Origin: Bacteroidaceae bacterium | GTDB taxonomy: Bacteria; Bacteroidota; Bacteroidia; Bacteroidales; Bacteroidaceae | Direction: 5' to 3' | Assembly (NCBI GenBank): GCA_016286165.1 | Contig: JAEESE010000002.1 | Span: forward strand, 124,001-188,000 | Length of the DNA stretch: 64,000 nt | Shown: piece after piece, positions 45,997 through 55,133 of the stretch | Position numbering within the stretch: the stretch's first letter is position 1 | How the letters are laid out: each line of letters opens with the position of its first letter | The notes under the pieces: model-generated | What the model saw: the letters and a program-made list of their open reading frames with translations, nothing else | Databases searched by the model: none | Told to the model about the DNA's origin: nothing | Translations under genes and position numbers: made by a program

Positions 45997-47073
45997 TCAA
46001 TGTTTGCAAGTTAGGATGGTCTTTGGGTGCCTCGGATCATCGGTGATGATGAGAACTCGCGGTTCTTTCTTCTGTCGATGGAGACGTTCAGCATCGAGCG
46101 TGACCACGAGCTTGGCCTTGCCATCGGGTTTAATCTTGCGCTCGGACAGTTTCACGGTGAGAGCGTTGCCGTAGACTTGCACACTATACACGGTGAGAGG
46201 TGTCTGACCGGCATTGCCTATGGTTATCGTTTGCTTAACCTTGCCATGGTGCTTCTGCAACTGCGGAGCGAAGTCGATAGTATCGGCCTCCACTATGAGG
46301 GCGGGAGCCTTCGTCATCTGCTCGGCAGTGCGCTTTGGCAACTTAGGCAACAAAACGGCTGAGATGTCTATCTCGTTGTCGGAACTGACCTTGTCGCCCA
46401 ACTGACGTGCCATGTAAATGGTAGTCTGGGTGAGGCCGTAGCCCAGCAAACGCTCTGTGTTGAGTTTGAGCGCGATGCGCCCTACGCGCCCAGCAGCCAA
46501 CTGTTCGGGATGGTAAGTGGCCGTGAGGTATGAGGGCAGGTGCATAAGCTGAGGTCGCAAAGTGTTGCGTGTGTTGTTGAGCACCATGATGTTAGCCTCA
46601 GGGCGGTCGCCCATGTTGACGTCGTCAAACTCAATGTCGGCCGTGGACAACTTCACTGTGCCCATATCAACTGGGAAGGTTCCACTATAATCGGAAGCAT
46701 CGGCAACCACGCGCCCTTGGAACGTGAGGTATAGAGGTTCGGAAGTGCCATCGGCATATACCTCTATCTCCTTCTGGAAGGTACCCAGGGTGCGGGCATC
46801 GAAGATGGCTGTGAGCTCTACTGCCTCGCCTGCCGGAATAGGCGCGGTGGGACATTTCACCTGAGTGCAGCCGCACGAAGGCACCACGGAAGTAATGCTC
46901 GTGGCTGCATTACCACGATTGACGAGGCGGTAAGTGAGGGTGCGAGGCGACTGATAGAGTATCTCTCCCACGTTCAGCACCTCACTCTCAGCCACCAGAC
47001 GACCTTGAGCTAGCATCCCAGTAGGCAGCAGCGCTGCCAGACACACATTAATTATAATAGAAATACGTCTCAT
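45997..47073 (-). CDS. DUF1573 domain-containing secreted protein (358 aa)
   Basis: A periplasmic or exported protein of unknown function. A signal peptide is present (MRRISIIINVCLAALLPTGMLAQ). Residues about 28-130 carry the DUF1573 Ig-like domain with its hallmark cysteine motif (SVVPSCGCTQVKCPTAPI). A second Ig-like segment follows (DIEFDDVNMGDRPEANIMVLNN), and a third at about 260-358 (IDFAPQLQKHHGKVKQTITIGNAG). The short C-terminal sequence DDPRHPKTILTCKH resembles the end of such domains. Its start overlaps the GH43 stop by four bases, implying coupled translation. Function cannot be inferred beyond a structural or assembly role. Confidence 0.85.
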   Translation of the reverse strand: MRRISIIINVCLAALLPTGMLAQGRLVAESEVLNVGEILYQSPRTLTYRLVNRGNAATSITSVVPSCGCTQVKCPTAPIPAGEAVELTAIFDARTLGTFQKEIEVYADGTSEPLYLTFQGRVVADASDYSGTFPVDMGTVKLSTADIEFDDVNMGDRPEANIMVLNNTRNTLRPQLMHLPSYLTATYHPEQLAAGRVGRIALKLNTERLLGYGLTQTTIYMARQLGDKVSSDNEIDISAVLLPKLPKRTAEQMTKAPALIVEADTIDFAPQLQKHHGKVKQTITIGNAGQTPLTVYSVQVYGNALTVKLSERKIKPDGKAKLVVTLDAERLHRQKKEPRVLIITDDPRHPKTILTCKH

Positions 47074-48122
47074 TTCTTCTTTGATAGTTTCAATTTCACC
47101 GCTGCCACACCTTCGTTGGTAGGCACTACGGGACGTATGGTGCCGTCGGCATTGAAGTACATGCGGTCGATACAGGTCTGACGGTGAAAACCGGGACCTG
47201 CCGACTTGTCAAGGTACTGGGCATTAATGCGATGATATACGATGTACCACTCGTCGGTGCCGGGCAATTGCATCACGCTGTTATGCGCAGGACCGTAGAT
47301 GCCAGCCTCTGGACGTTGGATGAGGATTACGGGGTTGACTGCAACCTCGATAGGTCCTAGGGGCGATTTGGAAGTGCCGTAAGCTACGTGATAGTTGGGC
47401 GAGCCTGTGTCGTCGACACTCCAAAGGAAATAATACAATCCATTGCGGAAGAAAACATAAGGGGCTTCACGATATGCATAGTCGGCCAAGCTGCCGCCTT
47501 CGGGTGTAAGCACGGTGGTAGTACCAGGCACAATACTCATCATATCAGCTCCCAGTTCGGCACCGGCCATGTAACCATTGCCCCAATATAGGTAATCCTT
47601 ATTCGACACGGGATCATGAAACACGTCGACGTCAATCTGCTGACCTCCGCGCACACCCTCTGGACGGTCGTTGACAAGTGGACGGCCGAGGTCGCGGAAC
47701 GGCCCTGTTGGCTTATCAGCCACGGCTACACCTATGGCCTTGCGATTGTTTTCGGGGTTATGACCGGAATAGTAGAAATAGTAGCGCCAACTTACGCCTA
47801 CGCGTTTCTCAATAATACATGGGGCCCAGGCGTTACCTACAGCCCACGGCACCTGCTTAGTGGCAAGGTCAAGGATAATACCTTCATGCTTCCAGTCGAC
47901 GAGGTCAGCCGAGGAGAAGGCTGTGAAATAATAGCCTCCCCATCCCGGAGCGCCGTCGGTAGTGGAATAAATGTAGAAGCGGCCCGTCTGCTCACTGAAG
48001 AGCACTTCAGGGTCGGCATGGAACTCTGGAAGGATAGGATTTCCACTCATGCGAATAACCTTCTTCGCTGCTAACGAAGACACGGCAAGGAGCAGAATAA
48101 CTAATGTACAAAGCTTACGCAT
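47070..48122 (-). CDS. secreted GH43-family glycosidase (350 aa)
   Basis: A five-bladed beta-propeller glycoside hydrolase of family 43 (arabinofuranosidase/xylosidase class). It has a signal peptide (MRKLCTLVILLLAVSSLA). Catalytic triad candidates: base Asp in LPEFHADPEVLF, pKa-modulating Asp in GGQQIDVDVFHDP, and acid Glu in YREAPYVFFRNG. Additional propeller motifs are WAVGNAWAPCIIEK and YGPAHNSVMQLPG. A single domain with no C-terminal module; length is normal for short GH43 enzymes. Subfamily and substrate are not clear from sequence. It is alone among housekeeping genes, away from any SusC/D pair, and is coupled to the DUF1573 gene. Confidence 0.9.
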   Translation of the reverse strand: MRKLCTLVILLLAVSSLAAKKVIRMSGNPILPEFHADPEVLFSEQTGRFYIYSTTDGAPGWGGYYFTAFSSADLVDWKHEGIILDLATKQVPWAVGNAWAPCIIEKRVGVSWRYYFYYSGHNPENNRKAIGVAVADKPTGPFRDLGRPLVNDRPEGVRGGQQIDVDVFHDPVSNKDYLYWGNGYMAGAELGADMMSIVPGTTTVLTPEGGSLADYAYREAPYVFFRNGLYYFLWSVDDTGSPNYHVAYGTSKSPLGPIEVAVNPVILIQRPEAGIYGPAHNSVMQLPGTDEWYIVYHRINAQYLDKSAGPGFHRQTCIDRMYFNADGTIRPVVPTNEGVAAVKLKLSKKK

Positions 48123-48208
48123 ATTACTTAATGGTTTATGTTTATTCTAACTATTGGTTAATGACAAGCGAACGCTCTGCCTTACAATGGCGGCGTGAAA
48201 CGACGGCC

Positions 48209-49291
48209 TCAACTCTCCCTGTAGTAGTCGAGCATCTCGAAGATGTCCTCACGGGTAGCGACCTGATTGATACGAATATCGCCGGGAACTGCCAGCAAGG
48301 TCATGTTGATACGGCCTGCCTCGTTCTTCTTGTCGTGGGTCATGAACTCGAAGAGGCGGTCATAGAGTTTGCAGTCGAGTGGGAATCGACCATAGGTCTC
48401 ACTGACGAAGTGCTCAACCTGATGAAACAATTCGGCAGGAAAACCGCAACGAGTGACGCTGAGGTATAATTCACATACCAAGCCCCATGCCACGGCATAG
48501 CCGTGGAGTACCGCGTGTTGCTGCTCCAGAGCGAGGCTCTCGAAGGCATGACCTACGGTATGCCCGAGGTTCAAGGCCTTACGCAATCCATGCTCGTGCG
48601 GATCCTCGGCCACGATGCGCTCCTTAACCTTAATGCTGCGAGCTACAAGGTCTGCCAGGGCAGAGTAATCGACATCGAAGATATCGAAGGCAAGGAGCTC
48701 GGCGGCATCGGCAGCAGAGCTTATAAGCCCATGCTTGAGCATCTCTGCATAACCGCTACGCAGGTTCTGGGCATCGAGGGTGCGCAGGAAATCGGTATTG
48801 ATAATCACCGCTTCAGCTTCGCGAAACACGCCTATCTCGTTCTTCAGTCCACGGAAATTAATGCCTGTCTTGCCGCCTACACTGGCATCGACCATAGCAA
48901 GAAGCGTGGTCGGGATATTGGCAAAGGTGATGCCTCGTTTGAAGGTTGCTGCTGCAAAACCGCCAAGGTCTGTAACCATGCCTCCACCAAGATTGAGGAG
49001 CATGGAATGGCGTGTAGCTCCACGCTGCCCAAGTTCCTGCCACACATAAGCGAGCGTGTCAAGCGTCTTGGCCTCGTCAGTAGCTCCGATGGTGATTATC
49101 TCGGCAGCGCCACGTGCCAAGGGACGGCCTTCGGCATCTGTTCCCTCGATGAAATGGGCTTTTTCTATCAAAGGTAGACATTGCTCACGTGTAGTTTCAT
49201 CTACGAGCACGAACAAGCGGTCGGGTTGCTGGAGCTCGACTACGGCTGCCAAATCGGCATGAAGGTTATGGCTGATGATGATATCCTGCAT
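48209..49291 (-). CDS. aroB: 3-dehydroquinate synthase (360 aa)
   Basis: The second step of the shikimate pathway, converting DAHP to 3-dehydroquinate. NAD-binding and active-site motifs: LLNLGGGMVTDLGGFAAATFKRG, FANIPTTLLAMVDASVGGKTGIN. Zn ligands lie in SGYAEMLKHG, NLGHTVGHAFES and VLHGYAVAWG. Length is standard (about 350-360). The start at 49291 is five bases after the pssA stop, so the two genes are probably co-transcribed. Downstream, GH43 starts after 86 bp. Confidence 0.97.
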   Translation of the reverse strand: MQDIIISHNLHADLAAVVELQQPDRLFVLVDETTREQCLPLIEKAHFIEGTDAEGRPLARGAAEIITIGATDEAKTLDTLAYVWQELGQRGATRHSMLLNLGGGMVTDLGGFAAATFKRGITFANIPTTLLAMVDASVGGKTGINFRGLKNEIGVFREAEAVIINTDFLRTLDAQNLRSGYAEMLKHGLISSAADAAELLAFDIFDVDYSALADLVARSIKVKERIVAEDPHEHGLRKALNLGHTVGHAFESLALEQQHAVLHGYAVAWGLVCELYLSVTRCGFPAELFHQVEHFVSETYGRFPLDCKLYDRLFEFMTHDKKNEAGRINMTLLAVPGDIRINQVATREDIFEMLDYYRES

Positions 49292-49296
49292 GACGT

Positions 49297-50004
49297 TTAC
49301 TTAACCTTCCACACGATGATGGCCCAAAGGATGTACCAAAGGATAACGGCAGCTATCACGCTGACGCCAAGCCAATGATAACCCAGGAACAGGATTACGA
49401 GTGCCACAGCCAGGAAGGCATATTTCACGCGATTCTCCTCCCAACCCAAGGTCTTGAACTTTAGCGCGAACAAAGGCACTTCGGCAATGAGGAAGAAGCA
49501 GAACATAAGCATGAACAGGAACAGCCACATGGCATTAAAACGAGGAGAAGCCAGAAAGGCGCCCTGCCCGACTATGAGCGAAGCCCAAAAGAGGGCGTTG
49601 GCAGGCGTTGGCAAACCTATGAAGCTCGAGGTCTGACGCGCGTCGGTATTGAACTTGGCAAGGCGCAAAGCCGAGAACGCAGCCACGAGGAATGCGGTGT
49701 ATGGCAGATAGGGAGCCAAAGGCTGCATCCACTCGGGATAGACGACCATGCCGAAGAGCTGGAAAATCATTGCCGAGGGTGCCACACCGAAGGTGACGAT
49801 GTCAGCGAGGGAATCAAGTTCCTTGCCTATGGGGCCGCTTATGTTCAGGGCACGAGCCACCATTCCATCGAGGAAATCGAAGGCTGCACCGCATAGAATC
49901 ATTACCAATGCCCAGGTGAAGTGGCCATGGAAGGCCGCACCTGTAGCCATACAACCTGAGATGAGGTTGCACAGAGTGAGGATGTTGGGGAGATTAAAGA
50001 GCAT
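49297..50004 (-). CDS. pssA: CDP-diacylglycerol-serine O-phosphatidyltransferase (235 aa)
   Basis: An inner-membrane enzyme making phosphatidylserine. The CDP-alcohol phosphatidyltransferase motif is intact: DFLDGMVARAL, then GKELDSLADIVTFG (D-G-x-x-A-R-x8-G-x3-D-x3-D). Multiple membrane segments follow. I start at the ATG at 50004 (MLFNLPNILTLCNLISG), the usual N-terminus; the frame extends 15 codons further but that part is hydrophilic and not family-like. Upstream psd encodes the next enzyme of the same pathway, but a 22-bp palindrome array lies in the 180-bp gap between them. Its stop is five bases before aroB. Confidence 0.95.
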   Translation of the reverse strand: MLFNLPNILTLCNLISGCMATGAAFHGHFTWALVMILCGAAFDFLDGMVARALNISGPIGKELDSLADIVTFGVAPSAMIFQLFGMVVYPEWMQPLAPYLPYTAFLVAAFSALRLAKFNTDARQTSSFIGLPTPANALFWASLIVGQGAFLASPRFNAMWLFLFMLMFCFFLIAEVPLFALKFKTLGWEENRVKYAFLAVALVILFLGYHWLGVSVIAAVILWYILWAIIVWKVK

Positions 50005-50040
50005 ATTATAAAAGAATGAACGTGTAAGCCTTAAATGAAA

Positions 50041-50113
50041 AACCCTCAAGGGTTGTAGTCATAACCCTCAAGGGCTTTGGTCGTAACCCTCAAGGGTTGT
50101 CAAGAACCCTTGA
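50041..50113. repeat. 22-bp-phased palindrome array, core AACCCTCAAGGGTT
   Basis: Three cores, AACCCTCAAGGGTT (50041-50054), AACCCTCAAGGGCT (50063-50076) and AACCCTCAAGGGTT (50085-50098), are centred at 50047.5, 50069.5 and 50091.5, exactly 22 bp apart. A fourth, rearranged copy (TCAAG-AACC-CTTGA, 50100-50113) is out of phase. The arms are ACCCT/AGGGT around a central CA. The array lies after the psd stop and before pssA on the minus strand. Confidence 0.9.
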
Positions 50114-50184
50114 GCTGTCGGTATGCATAACCGTGGACGATATGTCTTCGTCGGCTCGGGTTCGATATGTCTGATACCCGGCCG

Positions 50185-50886
50185 CTACTGCTCTGCGAGG
50201 TGAGCGATGATGGTCTCGTTGCCGGTGGCTCGCTGCCCTACGTGCACTTTGACATCGGCATCTACGGGCAGATAGAGGTCTACGCGCGAGCCGAACTTAA
50301 TGAAGCCCAGATGCTCGTCGATGTAGCACTCCTCATCGGGGTTAACGTAAGTGACGATACGTCGGGCTACGGCACCAGCCACCTGGCGCACGAGTATCTG
50401 AGTGCCTTGCGGCGTTTCTATGATTACCGTAGAGCGCTCATTATCTGTGCTGGCTTTAGGCAGCCAAGCAGCCTGGAAACGACCGTTCTGATGGTTAACG
50501 CTGCGCACCGTGCCATCGACAGGTACCCAGTTGGCATGAACGTTGAACAAGCTCATGAAGATGCTCACCATGATGCGGCGGTCGTGGAAATACTCGTTTT
50601 CCTCGACCTCCTCTACGACCACCACCCGGCCGTCGCAAGGTGCTATGACCACGCTATCAGTGTCCTCTGTGAAAAGACGTATTGGGCAACGGAAGAAATT
50701 GACCATTACGAGGTACACCACTGCACAGGCTATCACAAGGCCAAGAAACCAAGGGCTCGAAAAGCCCATTGCCCAACCCATTAGCAGGCAAAACGCAGCC
50801 AGACAAACGGCACCCCATATAAGAGTCGTGGTGCCTTCACGGTGTAAACGTATGTTTTTCCTAATCTTTTTTAGCGGCTTTACCAT
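50185..50886 (-). CDS. psd: phosphatidylserine decarboxylase proenzyme (233 aa)
   Basis: Converts phosphatidylserine to phosphatidylethanolamine at the inner membrane. The N-terminal hydrophobic pair ([38 protein letters not shown]) is followed by the soluble domain with [16 protein letters not shown], the His of the catalytic core, and the self-cleavage site in [10 protein letters not shown]. The Gly-Ser bond there yields the pyruvoyl enzyme. The short form of about 230 aa fits the PSD-B/archaeal-type class common in Bacteroidetes. I start at the ATG at 50886 ([18 protein letters not shown]); the preceding 11 codons begin with TTG and overlap the -7 box. Confidence 0.95.
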   Translation of the reverse strand: MVKPLKKIRKNIRLHREGTTTLIWGAVCLAAFCLLMGWAMGFSSPWFLGLVIACAVVYLVMVNFFRCPIRLFTEDTDSVVIAPCDGRVVVVEEVEENEYFHDRRIMVSIFMSLFNVHANWVPVDGTVRSVNHQNGRFQAAWLPKASTDNERSTVIIETPQGTQILVRQVAGAVARRIVTYVNPDEECYIDEHLGFIKFGSRVDLYLPVDADVKVHVGQRATGNETIIAHLAEQ

Positions 50887-50906
50887 AGATTTTCTGTTTT
50901 TCACGA

Positions 50907-50937
50907 CAAAAGTAAACAATATTTATAAAGCAGCAAA
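50907..50937 (-). promoter_or_regulatory. psd promoter (-33 and -7 boxes)
   Basis: On the minus strand the -33 box TTTG (50934-50937) and the -7 box TACTTTTG (50907-50914) are separated by 19 bp. Both match the Bacteroidetes sigma consensus, and the -7 box lies 20 bp before the ATG. This is the most complete promoter in the window. Confidence 0.75.
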
Positions 50938-50952
50938 AAAAACAACGTCTTT

Positions 50953-50984
50953 TTTGGTAGTTTGCCAAAAGAAACGTACTTTTA
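50953..50984 (+). promoter_or_regulatory. candidate dnaE promoter
   Basis: TTTG at 50953-50956 and TACTTTTA at 50977-50984 (one mismatch from TAnnTTTG) are spaced by 20 bp and end 19 bp before the dnaE ATG at 51004. It is divergent from the psd promoter, whose -33 box is only 15 bp away. Confidence 0.5.
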
Positions 50985-51003
50985 TGCCCGAAAACTGAAC
51001 CTT

Positions 51004-54000
51004 ATGCATAATTTCATACACTTACACGTTCATACTCAATACTCTCTGCTCGACGGACAGGCAAGCATACCGAAGCTTGTGGAGAAAGCCATTGCCGACG
51101 GGATGCCTGGCATGGCCATTACCGACCATGGAAACATGATGGGCATCAAGGAGTTTTTCAACTACGTGAAGAAGCGCAACGGCAAACTCAAGGAAGAAGG
51201 ACGCGAGCCGTTCAAACCCATCTTCGGATGCGAGATGTATGTAGCTTTCCGCTCACTCTACGACAAGGACAAGGATCGCGGCGACAACACACGCTACCAC
51301 CTTGTAGTGCTGGCCAAGAACGAGACGGGCTACCACAACCTCATCAAGCTGGTATCGAAATCGTGGGTCGATGGTTTCTACACTCGTCCGCGCACTGACC
51401 ACGACGAGCTTAAGAAGCACGCCGAAGGTCTCATCGTATGCTCAGCATGCCTCGCCGGTGAAGTGCCGCGGTTCATCCTCAACGGCGACATCGAAGAGGC
51501 TGAGCGGCGCATCGAATGGTACAAGAGCGTCTTTGGCGAGGATTACTACCTTGAGATTCAACGTCACGAGGTTCGTGATCCAAACCAACGCGCCAACCGC
51601 GAGACATTCCCGTTACAGCAGCAGGCTAATTCCGTGATTCTGGAGCTGGCTAAAAAACACGGCGTTAAAGTGGTGTGCACCAACGATGTACACTTCGTAG
51701 ACGAGGACAATGCCGAAGCTCACGACCGTCTAATCTGCCTCGGCACCAACCGCGACCTCGACGATCCTAAACGCATGCTTTATACCAAGCAGGAATGGTT
51801 CAAGACCACGTCAGAGATGAATGCCATCTTCGCCGATGTGCCCGAGGCGCTCGACAATACACTCGAGGTACTCAACAAGGTAGAGACTTACAGCATCGAC
51901 CATGGACCTATAATGCCTAACTTCCCCATTCCCAAGTCGTTCGGCACCGAAGAGGAGTACCACCAGCGATACACCGACCAACAACTGTACGACGAGTTCA
52001 CACACGACGAAAACGGCAATGAGGTCTGCACCCCCGCTGATGCTGAGAAGAAAATCAAAAGCCTCGGAGGCGTGGACAAACTCTACCGCCTCAAGCTGGA
52101 AGCAGACTACCTCGAACACCTCACTATAACAGGCGCCAAGAGGATTTACGGCGACCCGCTCAGCAAGGACGTACTGGACCGCATCCGTTTCGAACTTCAC
52201 GTGATGAAGACGATGGGCTTCCCCGGATACTTCCTCATCGTGCAGGATTATATCAATGCCGCACGTTACGAACTCGGGGTAAGCGTAGGACCAGGGCGTG
52301 GCTCGGCGGCAGGCAGCGTAGTAGCCTACTGCCTTGGCATCACCAAGGTCGACCCTATCAAATACGACCTCCTGTTCGAGCGTTTCCTCAACCCCGACCG
52401 TATCTCACTACCTGATATCGACGTCGACTTCGACGACGACGGACGCGGAAAGGTGCTCTCGTGGGTGACACAGAAATATGGTGAAAACAACGTGGCGCAT
52501 ATCATCACTTATGGCACCATGGCCACGAAACTCGCCATAAAAGACGTGGCGCGAGTGCAGAAGGTGCCATTGGACATCAGCAACGCGCTATGCAAAGCCA
52601 TCCCCGACCGCCTGCCTGACGACGAGAAAGGCAACGCGCGAAAGATGAACCTTCAGAACGTGCTCGCTTGTGTGCCGGAGGTACAACAAGCAGCCACGTC
52701 GCCAAACGAAGTCCTGCGCAACACAATACGCTTTGCCCTCATGCTCGAAGGTAACGTGCGCAATACGGGCGTGCACGCATGCGGAGTAATTATATGTCGC
52801 GATGATGTCAGCGATTGGGTGCCCGTATCAACCGCCGATGACAAGGATACTGGCGAGAAACTCATCTGCACCCAGTATGAAGGCTCGGTCATCGAGGAGA
52901 CAGGACTCATAAAGATGGACTTCCTCGGACTTAAGACGTTAAGTATTATCAAGGAAGCGATCAAGAACATACACTACAGTCTCGGCATAGACATAGACAT
53001 CGACCTCATTGACATCGAAGACCCCGCAACCTATCAACTCTATTGCGACGGGCTGACCACCGGCACCTTCCAGTTTGAATCGGCAGGCATGCAGAAATAC
53101 CTGCGCGAGCTGCAGCCATCGACCTTCGAGGACCTCATAGCCATGAATGCCCTCTACCGCCCCGGACCTATGAAATACATCCCCGATTTCATCAACCGTA
53201 AGCATGGCCGGGCACCAGTAGAGTACGACATCCCCTGCATGGAGAAATACCTGAAGGACACCTATGGCATCACTGTCTATCAGGAGCAAGTGATGTTGTT
53301 ATCGCGCCAACTTGCCAACTTCTCACGCGGTGAGAGCGATACCCTGCGCAAGGCTATGGGTAAGAAGCTCAAGGACAAACTGGATCATATGAAGCCCAAG
53401 TTCGTCAAGCAAGGGCAGGAGAACGGCCACGACCCCGACAAGTTGGAGAAGATTTGGAGCGACTGGGAAGACTTCGCTTCTTACGCCTTCAATAAGAGTC
53501 ATGCAACATGCTACTCGTGGGTAGCCTACCAGACGGCTTGGCTCAAAGCCAACTTCCCCGCCGAATACATGGCTGCCGTGATGAGCCGAAGCATCGACAA
53601 CATCTCTGAAATCACTAAACTCATGAGCGAGTGCAAGGCTCTCGGGCTGAACTGCCTGGGGCCCGACGTCAACCATAGTCGACATAAGTTCAGCGTCGAC
53701 AGCGACGGAAACATTCGTTTCGGTCTCGGTGCCATCAAGGGGTTAGGTGAGAGTGCTGCAGATGCCATCATCAGCGAGCGCGATGCCAACGGCCCCTTCA
53801 CCAGTGTCTTCGACCTTGTTCAACGCGTGAACATCTCCGCCGTCAAGCGTAGCGGTTTTGAAAGCCTCGCTGTAAGCGGCGCCCTCGACACCTTCAAGGG
53901 AATTACGCGCGAACAATATTTCGGTCGCAACATCAAAGGTGAACCATTCATCGACACACTCATCCGCTTCGGACAGCTCTATCAGGAGGCGAAACATTCG

Positions 54001-54732
54001 GCTGAGGCATCGCTTTTCGACGATTTCAACGAAGTGGAAGTGAAAACGCCCGATATCCCCACTGAATACGAGCAATGGAGCCAGTTCGAGAAATTGAACA
54101 AGGAGCGCGACCTCATCGGTATTTACCTATCGGCACACCCTCTCGACGACTACGCCATCATTCTCAAAGATGTCTGCACCACACGACTCAACGAGCTTGA
54201 CCAGAAGGAGCGCTGGGTGAATCAGGACATCACCTTCGGAGGCATCGTCACTGGTATCCGTCAGGGCGTAGGCAAAAGTGGCCAGCCTTACGGCATCGTG
54301 ACCATCGAGGACTTCGCGGGCTCCGGGGAGCTGCCTCTATGGGGCGAAGCCTGGGCTTCATGGGCTAATTTCATGAGCGAAGGGAACGCCATCTTCGTTA
54401 ATGCCAGTGTTCAGCCAGGCAAGTACAATGCCAACCGTATCGAAATCAAGGTCAACAAGGTGCAGTTTCTTGTTGATGTCAAGGATGACCTCATAAAGAA
54501 CATCACAATTTCCATGCCGCTCAGCAGCGTCAGCGAGGACTTTGTGCTCACGCTCAATGAGATGTTCGACAACAACCCCGGCAACGCCGACCTGTACTTC
54601 CACATTCTCGACCCCGAGGGAAAGATGAACGTCAAGCTGCACAGCAGGACAAAGAAAATCACCGTAAACCGACAGCTCATAGAACTCATTGAGGGCAACG
54701 ACGAAATGTCATACAAAATCAATTCGGAATAG
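51004..54732 (+). CDS. dnaE: DNA polymerase III alpha subunit (1242 aa)
   Basis: The replicative polymerase catalytic subunit, DnaE1 type. The N-terminal PHP domain carries HLHVHTQYSLLDG and TDHGNMMGIKEF. The palm (C-family) has GPGRGSAAGSVVAY and the catalytic aspartates in PDIDVDFDDDGRG (about 473) and KMDFLGLKTL (about 637). These are followed by the fingers (YRPGPMKYIPDFI, ITVYQEQVM), the helix-hairpin-helix region and a C-terminal OB-fold (ITFGGIVTGIRQGVGKSG). The frame opens earlier with a TTG at 50962, but MHNFIHLHVHTQ from the ATG at 51004 is the family N-terminus. Length is typical for Bacteroidetes. No terminator is seen before trxA, which has its own -7 box. Confidence 0.98.
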   Translation: MHNFIHLHVHTQYSLLDGQASIPKLVEKAIADGMPGMAITDHGNMMGIKEFFNYVKKRNGKLKEEGREPFKPIFGCEMYVAFRSLYDKDKDRGDNTRYHLVVLAKNETGYHNLIKLVSKSWVDGFYTRPRTDHDELKKHAEGLIVCSACLAGEVPRFILNGDIEEAERRIEWYKSVFGEDYYLEIQRHEVRDPNQRANRETFPLQQQANSVILELAKKHGVKVVCTNDVHFVDEDNAEAHDRLICLGTNRDLDDPKRMLYTKQEWFKTTSEMNAIFADVPEALDNTLEVLNKVETYSIDHGPIMPNFPIPKSFGTEEEYHQRYTDQQLYDEFTHDENGNEVCTPADAEKKIKSLGGVDKLYRLKLEADYLEHLTITGAKRIYGDPLSKDVLDRIRFELHVMKTMGFPGYFLIVQDYINAARYELGVSVGPGRGSAAGSVVAYCLGITKVDPIKYDLLFERFLNPDRISLPDIDVDFDDDGRGKVLSWVTQKYGENNVAHIITYGTMATKLAIKDVARVQKVPLDISNALCKAIPDRLPDDEKGNARKMNLQNVLACVPEVQQAATSPNEVLRNTIRFALMLEGNVRNTGVHACGVIICRDDVSDWVPVSTADDKDTGEKLICTQYEGSVIEETGLIKMDFLGLKTLSIIKEAIKNIHYSLGIDIDIDLIDIEDPATYQLYCDGLTTGTFQFESAGMQKYLRELQPSTFEDLIAMNALYRPGPMKYIPDFINRKHGRAPVEYDIPCMEKYLKDTYGITVYQEQVMLLSRQLANFSRGESDTLRKAMGKKLKDKLDHMKPKFVKQGQENGHDPDKLEKIWSDWEDFASYAFNKSHATCYSWVAYQTAWLKANFPAEYMAAVMSRSIDNISEITKLMSECKALGLNCLGPDVNHSRHKFSVDSDGNIRFGLGAIKGLGESAADAIISERDANGPFTSVFDLVQRVNISAVKRSGFESLAVSGALDTFKGITREQYFGRNIKGEPFIDTLIRFGQLYQEAKHSAEASLFDDFNEVEVKTPDIPTEYEQWSQFEKLNKERDLIGIYLSAHPLDDYAIILKDVCTTRLNELDQKERWVNQDITFGGIVTGIRQGVGKSGQPYGIVTIEDFAGSGELPLWGEAWASWANFMSEGNAIFVNASVQPGKYNANRIEIKVNKVQFLVDVKDDLIKNITISMPLSSVSEDFVLTLNEMFDNNPGNADLYFHILDPEGKMNVKLHSRTKKITVNRQLIELIEGNDEMSYKINSE

Positions 54733-54747
54733 CAGGCACTCTGGCAT

Positions 54748-54756
54748 TACTTTTGC
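54748..54756 (+). promoter_or_regulatory. -7 box for trxA
   Basis: TACTTTTGC is an exact TAnnTTTGC match, 44 bp before the trxA ATG and 15 bp after the dnaE stop. No -33 TTTG is visible. Confidence 0.55.
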
Positions 54757-54800
54757 ACATATAGGAATACATTATTAACCATTTAACAATATCTGTCATT

Positions 54801-55115
54801 ATGGCACTTCAAATCACAGACAGCAATTTCAGCGAACTGCTTGCCCAGGGCAAGCCTATGATTGTGGACTTCTGGGCTACCTGGTGCGGCCCCTGCAAGA
54901 AAGTAGGTCCTTACATTGAACAACTGGCCGAGGAATATGGCGATCAGGCTATCATCGGCAAAGTCGACGTAGACGAGAACACCGATCTGCCCATGCAGTT
55001 CGGCGTGCGCAACATCCCCACCATCCTCTTCATCAAGGACGGTCAGGTAGTAGACAAGCAAATAGGAGCCGTGCCCAAGGCTACGCTCGAGGACAAGCTC
55101 AAAGCCATTCTCTAA
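54801..55115 (+). CDS. trxA: thioredoxin (104 aa)
   Basis: A cytoplasmic disulfide reductase. It has the redox-active WCGPCKK in FWATWCGPCKKVGPYIEQL, the cis-Pro in VRNIPTILF, and normal length. No signal peptide. It is 18 bp before the small acidic protein gene, likely on one transcript ending at the terminator at 55466. Confidence 0.97.
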   Translation: MALQITDSNFSELLAQGKPMIVDFWATWCGPCKKVGPYIEQLAEEYGDQAIIGKVDVDENTDLPMQFGVRNIPTILFIKDGQVVDKQIGAVPKATLEDKLKAIL

Positions 55116-55133
55116 ACCATTAATTATTGCATC

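Noticed and set aside
50005..50049. Longer N-terminus for pssA
   Set aside because: The extension is hydrophilic, begins without good context and overlaps the palindrome array; the ATG at 50004 gives the family N-terminus.
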